A DNA stretch of 64,000 nt from Actinomycetospora lutea (GCF_028737205.1 NZ_JAQZAL010000011.1:62001-126000), one strand, 5' to 3'; shown: positions 15,813-24,610, numbered from the stretch's first letter. Program-made: numbers and translations. The notes: generated by a model not told the origin, from the letters alone.

Positions 15813-15854
15813 GCGGGGCGGGGCCGACCGTCGATCCGGTCGGGCCGCCGCGAG

Positions 15855-15868
15855 GGGACCCTGGGCCC
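15855..15868. promoter_or_regulatory. DosR-like box
   Basis: GGGACCCTGGGCCC lies between divergent genes: 36 bases before the CBS-protein ATG at 15904 and 111 bases from the flavodoxin start. It has both GGGACC and GGCCC arms. Confidence 0.55.
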
Positions 15869-15903
15869 TGTCGGCCGGCGCGGCGCCCGTCTGCGATGAC
15901 GGG

Positions 15904-16335
15904 ATGACGACGCGATCATCTGCCGACGACACGACCCCGCGCCTCGACCCGAGCCGCCCGGTGCGGGTCGTCGGTGAGCACGTCATCGTCGCCGAGGCGC
16001 TGCGCGTGATGCGGGTGGCCGACGTGCGCCACCTCCCCGTGGTCGCCGATGGGCTCTGCGTCGGGCTGCTGCTCGAACGCGACCTCATCGCGGCCGCCGT
16101 CGACGGGGTCACCGGACCGGTCGGCCGTCTGGCCCGGCGTCCGGTGCCCACGGTCGAGGTCGACGCCACGACGCCCCGCCGGGCTCGCGCCGTCCTGGCC
16201 GGTGGGCTCGACGCCGCGCTCGTCACCGACGGCGGCGTCGTCGTCGGGATCGTCACCGCCACCGACGCGCTCGCCGCCCTCGCCGCCGCCGACGAGCCGG
16301 GCGACGCGGAGCGCCCGACCGAGGAGTCACCGTGA
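15904..16335 (+). CDS. Two-CBS-domain protein
   Basis: The 143-residue protein has paired CBS motifs: VRVVGEHVIVAEALRVMRV with DVRHLPVVADGLCVGLLLER, and VEVDATTPRRARAVLAGGLD with AALVTDGGVVVGIVTATDAL. CBS pairs bind adenine nucleotides and act as energy sensors. The ATG at 15904 is used; it lies 36 bases after a DosR-like box. Its stop overlaps the next GTG start by four bases, coupling it to the membrane protein at 16332. Confidence 0.8.
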   Translation: MTTRSSADDTTPRLDPSRPVRVVGEHVIVAEALRVMRVADVRHLPVVADGLCVGLLLERDLIAAAVDGVTGPVGRLARRPVPTVEVDATTPRRARAVLAGGLDAALVTDGGVVVGIVTATDALAALAAADEPGDAERPTEESP

Positions 16336-17843
16336 CCACCACCGGCCCACCGCCGACGCCGCCGTCCCCACCGCCGACACCGCCGACACCGCCGACACCG
16401 CCACCTCCGCAGCCGCCACCGCCGAGGGTCGGTCCTCCCCCGTCACCCGTCCGGGTGCGGGGCGATCTCGACCCCGGGCTGTCCCGCTGGCTGTGGCTGG
16501 TGAAGTGGATCCTGGCGATCCCGCACTGGATCGTGCTGGCGTTCCTGTGGATCGGGTTCGGCGTGGTCACGGTCGTGGCGTTCGTGGCGATCCTCGTGAC
16601 CGGCCGGTACCCGCGGGCGCTGTTCGACTTCACCGTCGGCGTGCTGCGCTGGTCCTGGCGGGTCGCCTTCTACACGAACGCGGCGTTCGGCACCGACCGC
16701 TACCCGCCCTTCAGCCTCCGCGAGGACCCGTCCTACCCCGCCGACCTGGAGATCGTCCACCCGGAGCGGCTCTCCCGGGGTCTGGTGCTGGTCAAGTGGT
16801 GGCTGCTCGTCCTCCCCCAGTACCTCGTCGTCGGCCTGCTCGTCGCGAGCCCGTGGTGGATCTGGCAGGGCCAGGGCTACCAGTGGTCGGTCGGCGCCGG
16901 TGGGATCGTCGGTCTGCTGGCCCTCGTCGGGATCGTCGTGCACGCCGTCCGCGGGTCGTACCCGCCCGGGCTGTTCGACCTGATCGTCGGGTTCGACCGC
17001 TGGGTGCTGCGGGTCGCGGCCTACGCGGCGCTGATGACCGACCGCTACCCGCCCTTCGTCCTCGACGCGGGCCCGCGCGAGCCGGGCGAGGCCGTCGCCG
17101 GCGACCAGCCGACGGTCGCCTCCCGTCCCCCCGCGGCGGGGCGCCACGCCTGGACGGCGGGCCCGGTCGTCGCGCTGACGCTCGGGGCCGTGCTGTGCGT
17201 CGCGGCCGTCCCGCCGCTGGTCGGTGGTGTCACCGGACTGACCGCGGACAGCTCGGCGCGCGACGAGGCCGGGTTCCTCACCACCTCGCCGACGGTCGTG
17301 ACGGCGGACGGGTACGCGGTGCGCACCGCGCCGCTGCTGGTCGACCTGGTCCCGGACGCGTCGTTCTCGCCGCCCGCCGCCCTGGGCCAGGTCCGGGTGC
17401 GGGTCGCCGCCCTCGACGCCTCCCGACCCGTGTTCGTCGGTGTGGCGCCCCGCGCCGCGGTCGACCGCTACCTGGCCGGGGTGGCCTCCGGCACCCTCGT
17501 CGACCGGGGCGGCAACCGCCCGGGCGTCGTCGAGCAGCCCGGCGGGCCGCCGACGCCGGCTCCGGCCGAGGCCACCATCTGGACCGCCCGGAGCGCCGGG
17601 CCGGGCACGCAGACGCTGACGTGGCAGCCGGCTCCCGGCGACTGGTCGCTCGTCGTGCTCGAGCCCGACGGCCGCCCCGGCATCGCGGTGGCCGCCGATG
17701 TCGCGGCCACCGTGCCGGCGCTGCGGACCGTCGCGACCGTGCTGCTGGTGATCGCCGGGTTGCTCGTGGCCCTCGGAGCGACGGCGGTCACGGCCGCCGT
17801 GACGACCGCGCACCGCCGGACCCGCACGTCGATCGCGGTCTGA
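16332..17843 (+). CDS. DUF4389-type multi-pass membrane protein
   Basis: The 503-residue protein opens with a Pro/Thr-rich cytoplasmic stretch (PPTPPSPPPTPPTPP), followed by two similar membrane units. Each has two or three transmembrane helices and the DUF4389 signature (TGRYPRALFDFTVGVLRWSWR ... TDRYPPFSL, and GSYPPGLFDLIVGFDRWVLR ... TDRYPPFVL). An additional transmembrane helix, a 200-residue extracytoplasmic domain and a last helix (VLLVIAGLLVALGATAV) follow. Function unknown. It is coupled to the upstream CBS protein and ends at a strong terminator. Confidence 0.8.
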   Translation: MTTTGPPPTPPSPPPTPPTPPTPPPPQPPPPRVGPPPSPVRVRGDLDPGLSRWLWLVKWILAIPHWIVLAFLWIGFGVVTVVAFVAILVTGRYPRALFDFTVGVLRWSWRVAFYTNAAFGTDRYPPFSLREDPSYPADLEIVHPERLSRGLVLVKWWLLVLPQYLVVGLLVASPWWIWQGQGYQWSVGAGGIVGLLALVGIVVHAVRGSYPPGLFDLIVGFDRWVLRVAAYAALMTDRYPPFVLDAGPREPGEAVAGDQPTVASRPPAAGRHAWTAGPVVALTLGAVLCVAAVPPLVGGVTGLTADSSARDEAGFLTTSPTVVTADGYAVRTAPLLVDLVPDASFSPPAALGQVRVRVAALDASRPVFVGVAPRAAVDRYLAGVASGTLVDRGGNRPGVVEQPGGPPTPAPAEATIWTARSAGPGTQTLTWQPAPGDWSLVVLEPDGRPGIAVAADVAATVPALRTVATVLLVIAGLLVALGATAVTAAVTTAHRRTRTSIAV

Positions 17844-17856
17844 GCGCGACGGCGAC

Positions 17857-17890
17857 GCGGCCCCGCCCTCCGCGCGGAGGGCGGGGCCGC
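17857..17890. terminator. Bidirectional rho-independent-type hairpin
   Basis: A perfect 15-bp GC stem (17857-17871 with 17876-17890) with a GCGC loop lies between two convergent genes. There is no U-tract, as is usual in actinobacteria. Confidence 0.8.
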
Positions 17891-17910
17891 GGTCGCGGGA
17901 CGCGCCCGGC

Positions 17911-19398
17911 TCAGACCTCGACGACGGTCCAGGACCCGCGCCTCCCCGGTGCGCGCACGACGGAGAGCGCCGCGGTCACGGCGTCGTCGACGCTGCCCGC
18001 GGTGTCGACCGTCGTGGCCTCCGGCCAGGGATCCGCGTCGGCCGCCATGACCGCGGCCACCAGCGGGGTGGCGTCGGACGCCGCCCCGCGCCGTGCCCGG
18101 ATACGCGCGTCGGCGACGTCGCGGGGGGCCTCGCAGCGCAGCGGGATCACCGGGACGGAGCTGCGGGCCGCGAGGGCGTTCGCCGCCTCCCGAGGGGTGG
18201 CCGCGGTCCACGAGGCGTCGAGCACCACCGATTCGCCGCGGGCCAGGAGCCCCTGCGCCCGGTGGAGGAGCTCGTCGTAGGTGGCGGCCGTGTGCTCGGC
18301 GCGGTAGAGCCCACCGCGGTAGTCGGCGCCGGCCGGAGTGCCCGGGTCGATCCCGGCGATCTCCTTGCGCACGCGGTCGCTGGACAGCAGCGTCGCCCCG
18401 AGGCGGTCGGCGAGACCGCCGGCAACGGTGGTCTTGCCGGTTCCCGGCAGCCCCCCGACCAGGACCAGGCGCACCCGGCCGGCGTCGAGGTGCTCGGCGG
18501 CCAGGTCGAGCAGGTCGCGCGCGAGGGAGGCGCTCCCTCCGCCCTGGTCGACGCGGACGCACGTGACGGCCGAGCGGACCGCGGCGCGGTAGGCGACGAA
18601 GTGGTGGCGCAGTGCCGACGGCGCCGGGTCGTCGGCGAACTCGGCGTACCAGCCGAGGAAGCGGTCGGCGAGCGCGGCACCACGGTCACCCCCGAGGCGC
18701 TCGAGGTCCATCGCGAGGAACGCCGCGTCGTCGAGACCGTCCACGAAGCGCAGCCGGTCGTCGAACTCGAGGCAGTCCAGCACCACGGGGCCCCCGGGCA
18801 GGCAGAACACGTCGTCGGCGAGCAGGTCGCCGTGCCCGTCCACCACCCGGCCGTCGGCCCGACGCAGGTCGAACAGGGCCCGACGCCCGGCGAGGAAGGC
18901 CTCCGCGTCCGCGGCGACCCGATCGACGAGATCCGCGGGCAGGACGGTCCCGACGTGGCGGCGGAGACCGTCGAGCACGCCGGACCAGCGCAGGCGGGCC
19001 GCCTCGAGCGTGCCCTCGCGGTCCACCTCCTGGCCGTGGGCGGCGCCGCTGTGGAACGCCGCGAGACGCCGCGCGAGGGCCCGGAGGTCGTCGTCGACCG
19101 GCTCCCCCGCCTGCACCAGGGCGGCGAGCCTGCGCTCGCCGGGCATCCGTCGCATCGCGACCATGTACTCGGCGGCCAGCCCGTCGGGGCCGATGAGGGT
19201 CTCGAGACCGAGATAGGCCTCGGGACTGAGCCTGCGGTTCAGGGCGATCTCCCGCAGGCACGCCTCCCGGCGCCGGGCGAGGGTCGTGAAGTCGCAGAAC
19301 CCGAGGTCGACCGGCTTCTTCATCTTGTGCACGCGATCGCCGGCGAACCACAGGATCGCGGTGTGCGTCTCGACCACCGCCGGGGCGGTGTCGCTCAC
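17911..19398 (-). CDS. Bifunctional phosphotransferase-like / P-loop kinase protein
   Basis: The 495-residue protein has two domains. Residues 1-320 are an aminoglycoside-phosphotransferase-like fold (WFAGDRVHKMKKPVDLGF, catalytic-loop-like VVDGHGDLLADDVF, then VVLDCLEFDDRLRFVDGLDD). Residues 325-490 are a P-loop kinase of the gluconokinase/zeta-toxin type (Walker A VGGLPGTGKTTVAGGLAD, ESVVLDASW). Such AAA-family ATPase proteins are common beside stress genes in actinobacteria; the substrate is unknown. The GTG start at 19398 overlaps the preceding USP stop by four bases. It is the last gene of a USP-USP-kinase operon. Confidence 0.8.
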   Translation of the reverse strand: MSDTAPAVVETHTAILWFAGDRVHKMKKPVDLGFCDFTTLARRREACLREIALNRRLSPEAYLGLETLIGPDGLAAEYMVAMRRMPGERRLAALVQAGEPVDDDLRALARRLAAFHSGAAHGQEVDREGTLEAARLRWSGVLDGLRRHVGTVLPADLVDRVAADAEAFLAGRRALFDLRRADGRVVDGHGDLLADDVFCLPGGPVVLDCLEFDDRLRFVDGLDDAAFLAMDLERLGGDRGAALADRFLGWYAEFADDPAPSALRHHFVAYRAAVRSAVTCVRVDQGGGSASLARDLLDLAAEHLDAGRVRLVLVGGLPGTGKTTVAGGLADRLGATLLSSDRVRKEIAGIDPGTPAGADYRGGLYRAEHTAATYDELLHRAQGLLARGESVVLDASWTAATPREAANALAARSSVPVIPLRCEAPRDVADARIRARRGAASDATPLVAAVMAADADPWPEATTVDTAGSVDDAVTAALSVVRAPGRRGSWTVVEV

Positions 19399-20270
19399 GG
19401 CGCGCTCCCCCCGACGGCGGCGTGGCTCGGAGTCCCGGTGCGCCCGAGCGGGCCGAGGACGGCCACTGGGCACGGCGGCGCGGTGAGCACCGAGAGGGCC
19501 GTGGAGCCCGGGCCGCGGAGGGTGGCGGCACCGTCGCGGCGGTGTCCGATGACGAGCTCGTCGGCTCCGGCGCCCCGGGCCAGGAGGGCCCGGGCCGGGC
19601 GGTCGGCGACCACCTCGGTGCTGACGGGCACGTCGGGGCCGTACCGGCGGGCGGCCGCGACCAGGTCGTCGAGCTCGCGTCGGGCCCGGGCGAGCTCGGC
19701 GTCGGGCACCTCGGCGGTCTCGGCGCCCGCGACGGGCGGCACCACGCGCACGGCCTCGACCGGGGCACCGAGTCCCGCCGCGGCCCGGAGGGCGTGGGCC
19801 AGCACCGCGGGGGCGGAGGGCCCGCCGTCCACCCCGACGACGACCGCGCGCCGGACGGCCGTGTCCGGCGGCGTCGGTCCGCGGTACTCCGGGACCACCA
19901 GCACCGGGCAGGGCGCGGCGACCACGACCCGCTCGGTGAGGTGACCGGCCTCGCCGGCGAGGCGCCGGTGCCGGTCGCCGAGGACCAGGAGCGACCCGGC
20001 GCCGCAGGCGCCGACGAGGAGGGCGAGCGCGTCGCCGGCGCGGCACAGGAGGGACACCTCGAGGTCGGGGGCCGTCCGGGTCAGGTACGCCTCGGCGCGC
20101 TGCCCGGCGTCGTCGGACCAGGGCCCGGGCGGTGTCTCGGGGCCGTGGGCGTGCACGAGCGTGACGGCGACGGCGCGCGACCGTGCCTCGGCGACCGCCC
20201 GGTCGAGCACGCGCGGCCGCAGCAGGCCGTCACCGACCCCGACGACGACCGGGTCGGTCCCGGCCCTCAT
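19395..20270 (-). CDS. Tandem universal stress protein
   Basis: The 291-residue protein has two USP folds: PVVVGVGDGLLRPRVLDRAV with LLVLGDRHRRLAG, and AVVVGVDGGPSAPAVLAHAL with ELVIGHRRDGAATLRG. Both nucleotide loops deviate from the GxxG-x9-G(S/T) consensus, so ATP binding is doubtful. It is coupled by ATGA overlap to the upstream USP gene and by GTGA to the downstream kinase gene. Confidence 0.85.
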   Translation of the reverse strand: MRAGTDPVVVGVGDGLLRPRVLDRAVAEARSRAVAVTLVHAHGPETPPGPWSDDAGQRAEAYLTRTAPDLEVSLLCRAGDALALLVGACGAGSLLVLGDRHRRLAGEAGHLTERVVVAAPCPVLVVPEYRGPTPPDTAVRRAVVVGVDGGPSAPAVLAHALRAAAGLGAPVEAVRVVPPVAGAETAEVPDAELARARRELDDLVAAARRYGPDVPVSTEVVADRPARALLARGAGADELVIGHRRDGAATLRGPGSTALSVLTAPPCPVAVLGPLGRTGTPSHAAVGGSAP

Positions 20271-21157
20271 CACACGCCCTCCTCGGCCCACACGCGCTCC
20301 GGGGAGGTCCACCGGGCCGCTGCGGTGGACGAGAGCACCGCGACCGGGCACGGCGCGGCGCGGACGACCGCCTGACTGGTGGAGCCGATCAGCGGACCGA
20401 CCAGCGCTCCGCGTCCACGGGACCCCAGCACGACCAGAGCGGCGCGGTCGCGGGCCACGGCGAGGATCTCCCCGCTCGGCGTGCCGTGACGGACGGCCTC
20501 GTGGATCCGCACCCCGAGGTGCCGCGCGGTCAGTCCCGCGCGGGCCTCGGCGAGGACCCTGCGGCGCGCCTCGTCCTCCGCGTCCGTGACACCCCGCGGG
20601 AGCACACCGATCGCGGTGACCCGCGCCCGCCACCGATCGGCGACGTCGGCCGCGAAGGCGACCGCGCCGTGCGACTCCGGGGAGCCGTCGACGCCCGCCA
20701 GCACGGGCCCGATGTGCCGGTCCTCCGGACCCCAGTGCGCGGGCACGACGACCACCGGGCACGCGGCGTGCCCCATGGCGTGGACCAGCGTGCGCCCGAG
20801 CGTGAGCTCGAGGGAGCCGGCGAGGTCCCGCGCGCCGAGGACGAGCAGGTGCGCGCGACGGCTCGCGGTGACCAGGGCCGGGCCGGCGACCCCGTCGACG
20901 ACCGAGAGCCGGACGACGAGGTCGGGCGCGGCGCCGGTCGCGATCCGCCGGGCCTGGTCGAGCAGCGAGAGGGCCCGTCCGGTCGGGGTGTAGAGCTCCT
21001 CGGACGGGCGGTGTGACGGCGGGAGCACCTGCACGAGGTCGAGGGGCAGACCCCGGTGGTCGGCTTCCTGCGCTGCCCAGCCCACGGCCCGCAGCGTCGT
21101 CGGGTCGCCGTCGACCCCGACGACCACCCCGGCGGGCGGCACCGAACGATCGATCAT
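20270..21157 (-). CDS. Tandem universal stress protein
   Basis: The 295-residue protein has two USP domains. The second keeps an intact nucleotide loop (VVLGSRGRGALVGPLIGSTS), while the first is altered (LVLGARDLAGSLELTLGRTL). It is the first gene of a three-gene operon with USP 19395-20270 and the kinase-like gene. Two copies of the DosR-like box lie 90-137 bases upstream of its ATG. Confidence 0.88.
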   Translation of the reverse strand: MIDRSVPPAGVVVGVDGDPTTLRAVGWAAQEADHRGLPLDLVQVLPPSHRPSEELYTPTGRALSLLDQARRIATGAAPDLVVRLSVVDGVAGPALVTASRRAHLLVLGARDLAGSLELTLGRTLVHAMGHAACPVVVVPAHWGPEDRHIGPVLAGVDGSPESHGAVAFAADVADRWRARVTAIGVLPRGVTDAEDEARRRVLAEARAGLTARHLGVRIHEAVRHGTPSGEILAVARDRAALVVLGSRGRGALVGPLIGSTSQAVVRAAPCPVAVLSSTAAARWTSPERVWAEEGV

Positions 21158-21246
21158 CTTCTGCCTCCTCTGACCTGCAGCGACGACCGCGGAGCCGCGG
21201 CTCGCTCCCGACCACCGAGCCTCCGCCGCGGCCTCGCTGCGCGGCA

Positions 21247-21260
21247 GGGCCGGAAGTCCG
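21247..21260. promoter_or_regulatory. DosR-like box
   Basis: GGGCCGGAAGTCCG lies 90 bases upstream of the USP operon start at 21157. It pairs with the better copy at 21281. Confidence 0.5.
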
Positions 21261-21280
21261 TTCCCGCCCGAGACCCCCGG

Positions 21281-21294
21281 GGGCCGGAGGTCCC
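21281..21294. promoter_or_regulatory. DosR-like box, strong copy
   Basis: GGGCCGGAGGTCCC matches both arms fully and lies 124 bases upstream of the ATG at 21157. The two boxes are 34 bp apart. Confidence 0.6.
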
Positions 21295-21306
21295 GTCCGT
21301 TCCGCC

Positions 21307-22086
21307 CTACTCGCCGTCGACCGCCGCGTCGGGGAACCCGTCGGCCGCGACGGCGATCTCGTCCGGAGCCTCGCCGCGGATCGGCTCGAGCGCGGTGACC
21401 TGGAAGCGCAGGATCTCCCGCGTCGGGCCGTCGGTCCCGACGCCCCACCCGAGGACGCCGGTGGACGGGACCGTGAGACCGCCGTAGGTGCGGTGCTCGA
21501 GGATCTCGGCGCCGAACGGTTCGTCGCGGAAGAAGCCGCTGCGGCCGGGGTCGCCCCAGCGCGTGGTCGTGACCCGCCGCGGCAGGCCGCCCCGGTGCAG
21601 GGTCAGGCGCAGGGCCGCGGGCGAGCCCGCGACGGGGAACGCGACCGTGGCCGTGTCGCGGTCCTCCTCCGTCCACCGCACGGCGTCGCCGGGGACCAGC
21701 ACGGACGGCACGAAGATCGCGCTCAACGTCGCGTGCGCCCGGTCGGCGCGGGCGAGGTCGGGGCCCACGAGCGCCGGGCGGAGGGACCACCCGCAGACCG
21801 TCGTCTCCCGTCGCGCGGTGCCGGCGACCCACGAGTCGACGATCCGCAGGGCGCCGGCGACCCGCATCGCGCGGAAGTAGCCGTGCCCGGGCATCGTCAC
21901 CTCGCCGGCCCGGTACGGCCACCAGGCCCGCCCGATCCGGATGAACCCCCGGGTGAGGAGCCGGGCCCCGGTCACGTCGCGGGCTGACGGCGCCACCGAG
22001 CGCGCCGCGTACCGGGTCGCGAGGGCAGGCGGCGACGGTGCGGCGGCCGCCGCGGGACGGGTGTCCTCGGTCGCGTCGATCGTCAT
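21307..22086 (-). CDS. DUF6544-type conserved hypothetical protein
   Basis: The 259-residue soluble protein has GFIRIGRAWWPYRAGEV, MPGHGYFRAMRVAGALRIVD, LSAIFVPSVLVPGDAVRW, and LGWGVGTDGPTREILRFQV. This looks like the DUF6544/DUF6920 family of beta-rich proteins of unknown function. AAGGAGCG precedes the ATG. It lies between the USP operon and a CBS protein, and a DosR-like box sits upstream. Confidence 0.7.
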   Translation of the reverse strand: MTIDATEDTRPAAAAAPSPPALATRYAARSVAPSARDVTGARLLTRGFIRIGRAWWPYRAGEVTMPGHGYFRAMRVAGALRIVDSWVAGTARRETTVCGWSLRPALVGPDLARADRAHATLSAIFVPSVLVPGDAVRWTEEDRDTATVAFPVAGSPAALRLTLHRGGLPRRVTTTRWGDPGRSGFFRDEPFGAEILEHRTYGGLTVPSTGVLGWGVGTDGPTREILRFQVTALEPIRGEAPDEIAVAADGFPDAAVDGE

Positions 22087-22164
22087 CGGAGCGCTCCTTC
22101 CGGGTCCGGGCCACCGGCCGGCCCACCGGCGACGACGCTGCCCCGCGGTCGACGAGGTCGACAG

Positions 22165-22178
22165 GGGTCGAGGGTCCC
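22165..22178. promoter_or_regulatory. DosR-like box
   Basis: GGGTCGAGGGTCCC, two mismatches to the best copies, lies 79 bases upstream of the minus-strand gene at 22086 and 79 bases before the CBS gene at 22257. Confidence 0.45.
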
Positions 22179-22207
22179 GCGGCGGCTTCGGCCGTCCCGG
22201 TCGAGCC

Positions 22208-22221
22208 GGGCCCTGCGGCCC
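22208..22221. promoter_or_regulatory. DosR-like box
   Basis: GGGCCCTGCGGCCC lies 36 bases before the ATG of the CBS-like gene at 22257; two mismatches to the consensus. Confidence 0.4.
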
Positions 22222-22256
22222 TGCTCCGGTCCGGGGCGCCGCACGACGCTGCCGCC

Positions 22257-22703
22257 ATGAGCACCACTGCCGCGAGCCCGTCCCCCACCCGCCCCGCGCC
22301 GCCGGAGACGCTCGACGACGACCCGCCCGTGCGCCTGATCATGAGCCCGCTCGACCCGGTCGAGGTCCCGGAGACCCTGCGCGTCGCCTCGGCACTCGAC
22401 CTGGTGCGCCGCCTCGCGGCGGACCACCTGGTGACCTTCTGCCGCGGCCGGGTCCGCGCCCTCGCCGAGGTCGACCTGCTGCGCCACCTGGAGGACGGCG
22501 GGTCGCGCCCGGCGTTGAGGGTCGACCCGGTGTCGGACGTGGCGCGGCCCGTGACGACCATCGGGTCCGAGATGCGGCGCTCCCGCGCCGCCGAGCTGCT
22601 GCTCACGCAGGATCCGCCGATCCTGGTGGTCACCGTCGGCGGCAGGCCGGCCGGTCTCCTCGACGCCGCGGCGGTGCTGCGCAGTGTGGCGCGGGGCCTG
22701 TAG
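22257..22703 (+). CDS. CBS-domain-like protein
   Basis: The 148-residue protein has a disordered start, then two CBS-like halves (VPETLRVASALDLVRRLAAD with LVTFCRGRVRALAEVDLLRH, and TTIGSEMRRSRAAELLLTQD with ILVVTVGGRPAGLLDAAAVL). The motifs are weaker than in the other CBS proteins here. It is probably a nucleotide-sensing regulator. It faces the nitroreductase-like gene at 22751 across a terminator. Confidence 0.7.
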   Translation: MSTTAASPSPTRPAPPETLDDDPPVRLIMSPLDPVEVPETLRVASALDLVRRLAADHLVTFCRGRVRALAEVDLLRHLEDGGSRPALRVDPVSDVARPVTTIGSEMRRSRAAELLLTQDPPILVVTVGGRPAGLLDAAAVLRSVARGL

Positions 22704-22721
22704 CCGGGGGGCCTGTCGTCC

Positions 22722-22746
22722 GGGGGGCCGGCGGTCCCGGCCCCCC
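22722..22746. terminator. Bidirectional hairpin between convergent genes
   Basis: GGGGGGCCGG-CGGTC-CCGGCCCCCC forms a perfect 10-bp stem between the 22703 and 22751 gene ends. Confidence 0.7.
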
Positions 22747-22750
22747 GCCC

Positions 22751-23524
22751 TCACGGGCGGAGGCGGATCGCGGCGTGCCCCACGCCGTGCTCGTGCTCGG
22801 CCGCCCGCAGGGCCGCCGCGCGGACCGAGCGGTCGTCGAAGGCCGCGGCGTGCACCTCCGCGCGCAGCCCGTGGAGCGCCGCCTCCACTGTGGCCCGCTC
22901 GACCACGATGCCCGCGACGACGCTCTCGCGCGTCCCGTCCTCATGGGTGCAGACGGCCAGGACCGGGTGGCGCCGCCACGGAACGTCGAGACCGAGCGTG
23001 TCGACGGGGATCTCGCCGGGGGTGTGCCAGGCGGGGATGCCGTTGCGGGTCGGGCCGTTGAGCAGGTGCAGCCACCCGCCCCGGGAGCCGGCGGCGTGGA
23101 CGACGTCCACGACGGTCGCCATGTCGGCGGTCCCGGTGTACTGGGGTCGCGCGGCCTCGCCCGCTCCGCGGGCCACGCGCCGACGCGCGAGGTCCGTGGG
23201 CGATGCGGGGCGCCGGCGTGTCGCGGTGATCGAGACGAGCGGCCCCTCCCCGGCGGTCGCGGCGATGACGGCCCGCGGCGCCCACCCCAGCGAGCGCAGG
23301 GCGTTCTCGACCGCCCCGGTGAGGCGGCCGGCGTGCAGGAGCGCGTGGTGGGCGGGCGGGCCCGCCGCGGGCTCGAGCGAGACCTCGAAGCGACGGTCCC
23401 GCACCGAGACCGTGCAGCCCGGCGTCCCCGGGTCGGCGAGGGGCTCCAGGGCCTGCAGGAGGGTCGCGATCTCGGTGGGTGTCCACCGGTCCGCCGACGG
23501 CGTCGGGGTGCGGGTCGTGCTCAT
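22751..23524 (-). CDS. Nitroreductase-like protein, degenerate Acg type
   Basis: The 257-residue protein resembles the C-terminal two thirds of Acg-type nitroreductase-like proteins (ALHGLRAEVHAAAFDDRSVR, LGWAPRAVIAATAGEGPLVS). It lacks the N-terminal flavin-site motif APSxHNxQPW that is present in the two full paralogues at 25312 and 37398. It may have lost flavin binding. A DosR-like box lies 36 bases before its ATG. The assignment is moderate. Confidence 0.5.
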   Translation of the reverse strand: MSTTRTPTPSADRWTPTEIATLLQALEPLADPGTPGCTVSVRDRRFEVSLEPAAGPPAHHALLHAGRLTGAVENALRSLGWAPRAVIAATAGEGPLVSITATRRRPASPTDLARRRVARGAGEAARPQYTGTADMATVVDVVHAAGSRGGWLHLLNGPTRNGIPAWHTPGEIPVDTLGLDVPWRRHPVLAVCTHEDGTRESVVAGIVVERATVEAALHGLRAEVHAAAFDDRSVRAAALRAAEHEHGVGHAAIRLRP

Positions 23525-23559
23525 GTCCGGATCGTGCGCCGCGACGCCCGTCCTCCCCA

Positions 23560-23573
23560 GGGCCGGACGTCAC
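23560..23573. promoter_or_regulatory. DosR-like box
   Basis: GGGCCGGACGTCAC lies between divergent genes, 36 bases from the start at 23524 and 81 bases from the start at 23654. Confidence 0.5.
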
Positions 23574-23580
23574 CGGGCTC

Positions 23581-23594
23581 GGGCCCTCCGTACC
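23581..23594. promoter_or_regulatory. DosR-like box, second copy
   Basis: GGGCCCTCCGTACC lies 21 bp from the first copy (same face of the helix), 60 bases before the CBS-USP fusion gene. Confidence 0.4.
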
Positions 23595-23653
23595 CCCGTC
23601 TCACGGGCCGGCGGCCCTGCTGCCCGGCGCGGTGCCTGCCGACGATCCTCGCC

Positions 23654-24535
23654 ATGAACCCTGACCCCGGGCCGTACCGTGCCCGCGACCTCATGACCAG
23701 TCCCGTGCTCACGACACCCCCGGACGCTCCGCGATCGGCCGTGGCGGCGCTGCTCGTGTCCCACGGCATCGCCTCGGCCCCGGTGGTCGACGCCGCCGGC
23801 CGGCTGCTCGGTCTCGTCGACGAGCTCCACCTCGTGGGCGCCGACGACGAGGCACCCGCCGCCGAGCTCATGACACGGCCGGTCCCGGTGGCCGACCCGG
23901 ACACGCCGCTGGACACCATCGTCGAGCGCCTGCTCGACGCCGGGACGCGAGCCCTGCCCGTGGTCGTCGAGGACGTGCCGGTCGGGATCGTCAGCCGCCG
24001 TGACGTGCTGCGCCGTGTCGCGCGCGGTGAGCTCGTGCCGGCCCCGCGCACCTCCCCGCAGACCGTGGCCGACGACGAGCTGACGGGGCCGATCGTGGTG
24101 GGCGTCGACGGGTCCGACGGGTCGGTCCGCGCGGTCCGGTGGGCCGCGGCGGCCGCGCGGCTCACGGGTGCGGGACTCGTCGCCCTCACGGCCGCCGGCG
24201 TCCCCGACCTCTACGGGACGGAGGGCGAGCTCGAGGGCGATGCGGCCCGCCAGCTGGCCGCGACCCTGCGCCGAGCGCTGCCGGCCGGCGACGGGGGGAC
24301 GATCACCGAGGAGGTCCGCGCCGGCCGGCCGCTGCCCGTCCTGGTCGAGGCGAGTGAGCGCGCGCGCCTGCTCGTGGTGGGCAGCCGGCAGGTCGAGGGC
24401 CTCGGGGGCCCGCGCCGCGGATCGCTCACCGCGCGTCTCGTCGGGTACGCCCGCTGCCCCGTCGTGGTCGTGCCCGAGCACGTCGAGGTGCCGGCCGCGC
24501 CGGCCGACGAACGGACCGCCGTCCCCGTCCCGTGA
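23654..24535 (+). CDS. CBS-pair and universal stress protein fusion
   Basis: The 293-residue protein has a CBS pair (residues 8-130: ARDLMTSPVLTTPPDAPRSA, LVSHGIASAPVVDAAGRLLG, ELMTRPVPVADPDTPLDTIV, ALPVVVEDVPVGIVSRRDVL) joined to one USP domain (145-280: IVVGVDGSDGSVRAVRWAAA, LLVVGSRQVEGLGG, CPVVVVPEH). It thus joins two nucleotide-sensing folds in one chain. The USP nucleotide loop is degenerate, so the CBS part is the more likely ligand site. Start is ATG. Two DosR-like boxes lie upstream. Confidence 0.9.
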   Translation: MNPDPGPYRARDLMTSPVLTTPPDAPRSAVAALLVSHGIASAPVVDAAGRLLGLVDELHLVGADDEAPAAELMTRPVPVADPDTPLDTIVERLLDAGTRALPVVVEDVPVGIVSRRDVLRRVARGELVPAPRTSPQTVADDELTGPIVVGVDGSDGSVRAVRWAAAAARLTGAGLVALTAAGVPDLYGTEGELEGDAARQLAATLRRALPAGDGGTITEEVRAGRPLPVLVEASERARLLVVGSRQVEGLGGPRRGSLTARLVGYARCPVVVVPEHVEVPAAPADERTAVPVP

Positions 24536-24610
24536 CCCCACCCGCTGGCCCCCTCCCGCGGACCAGCGCCCCGCCCGCCGAGGCGGACGAGGCGGACGGG
24601 GCCGGCATCG

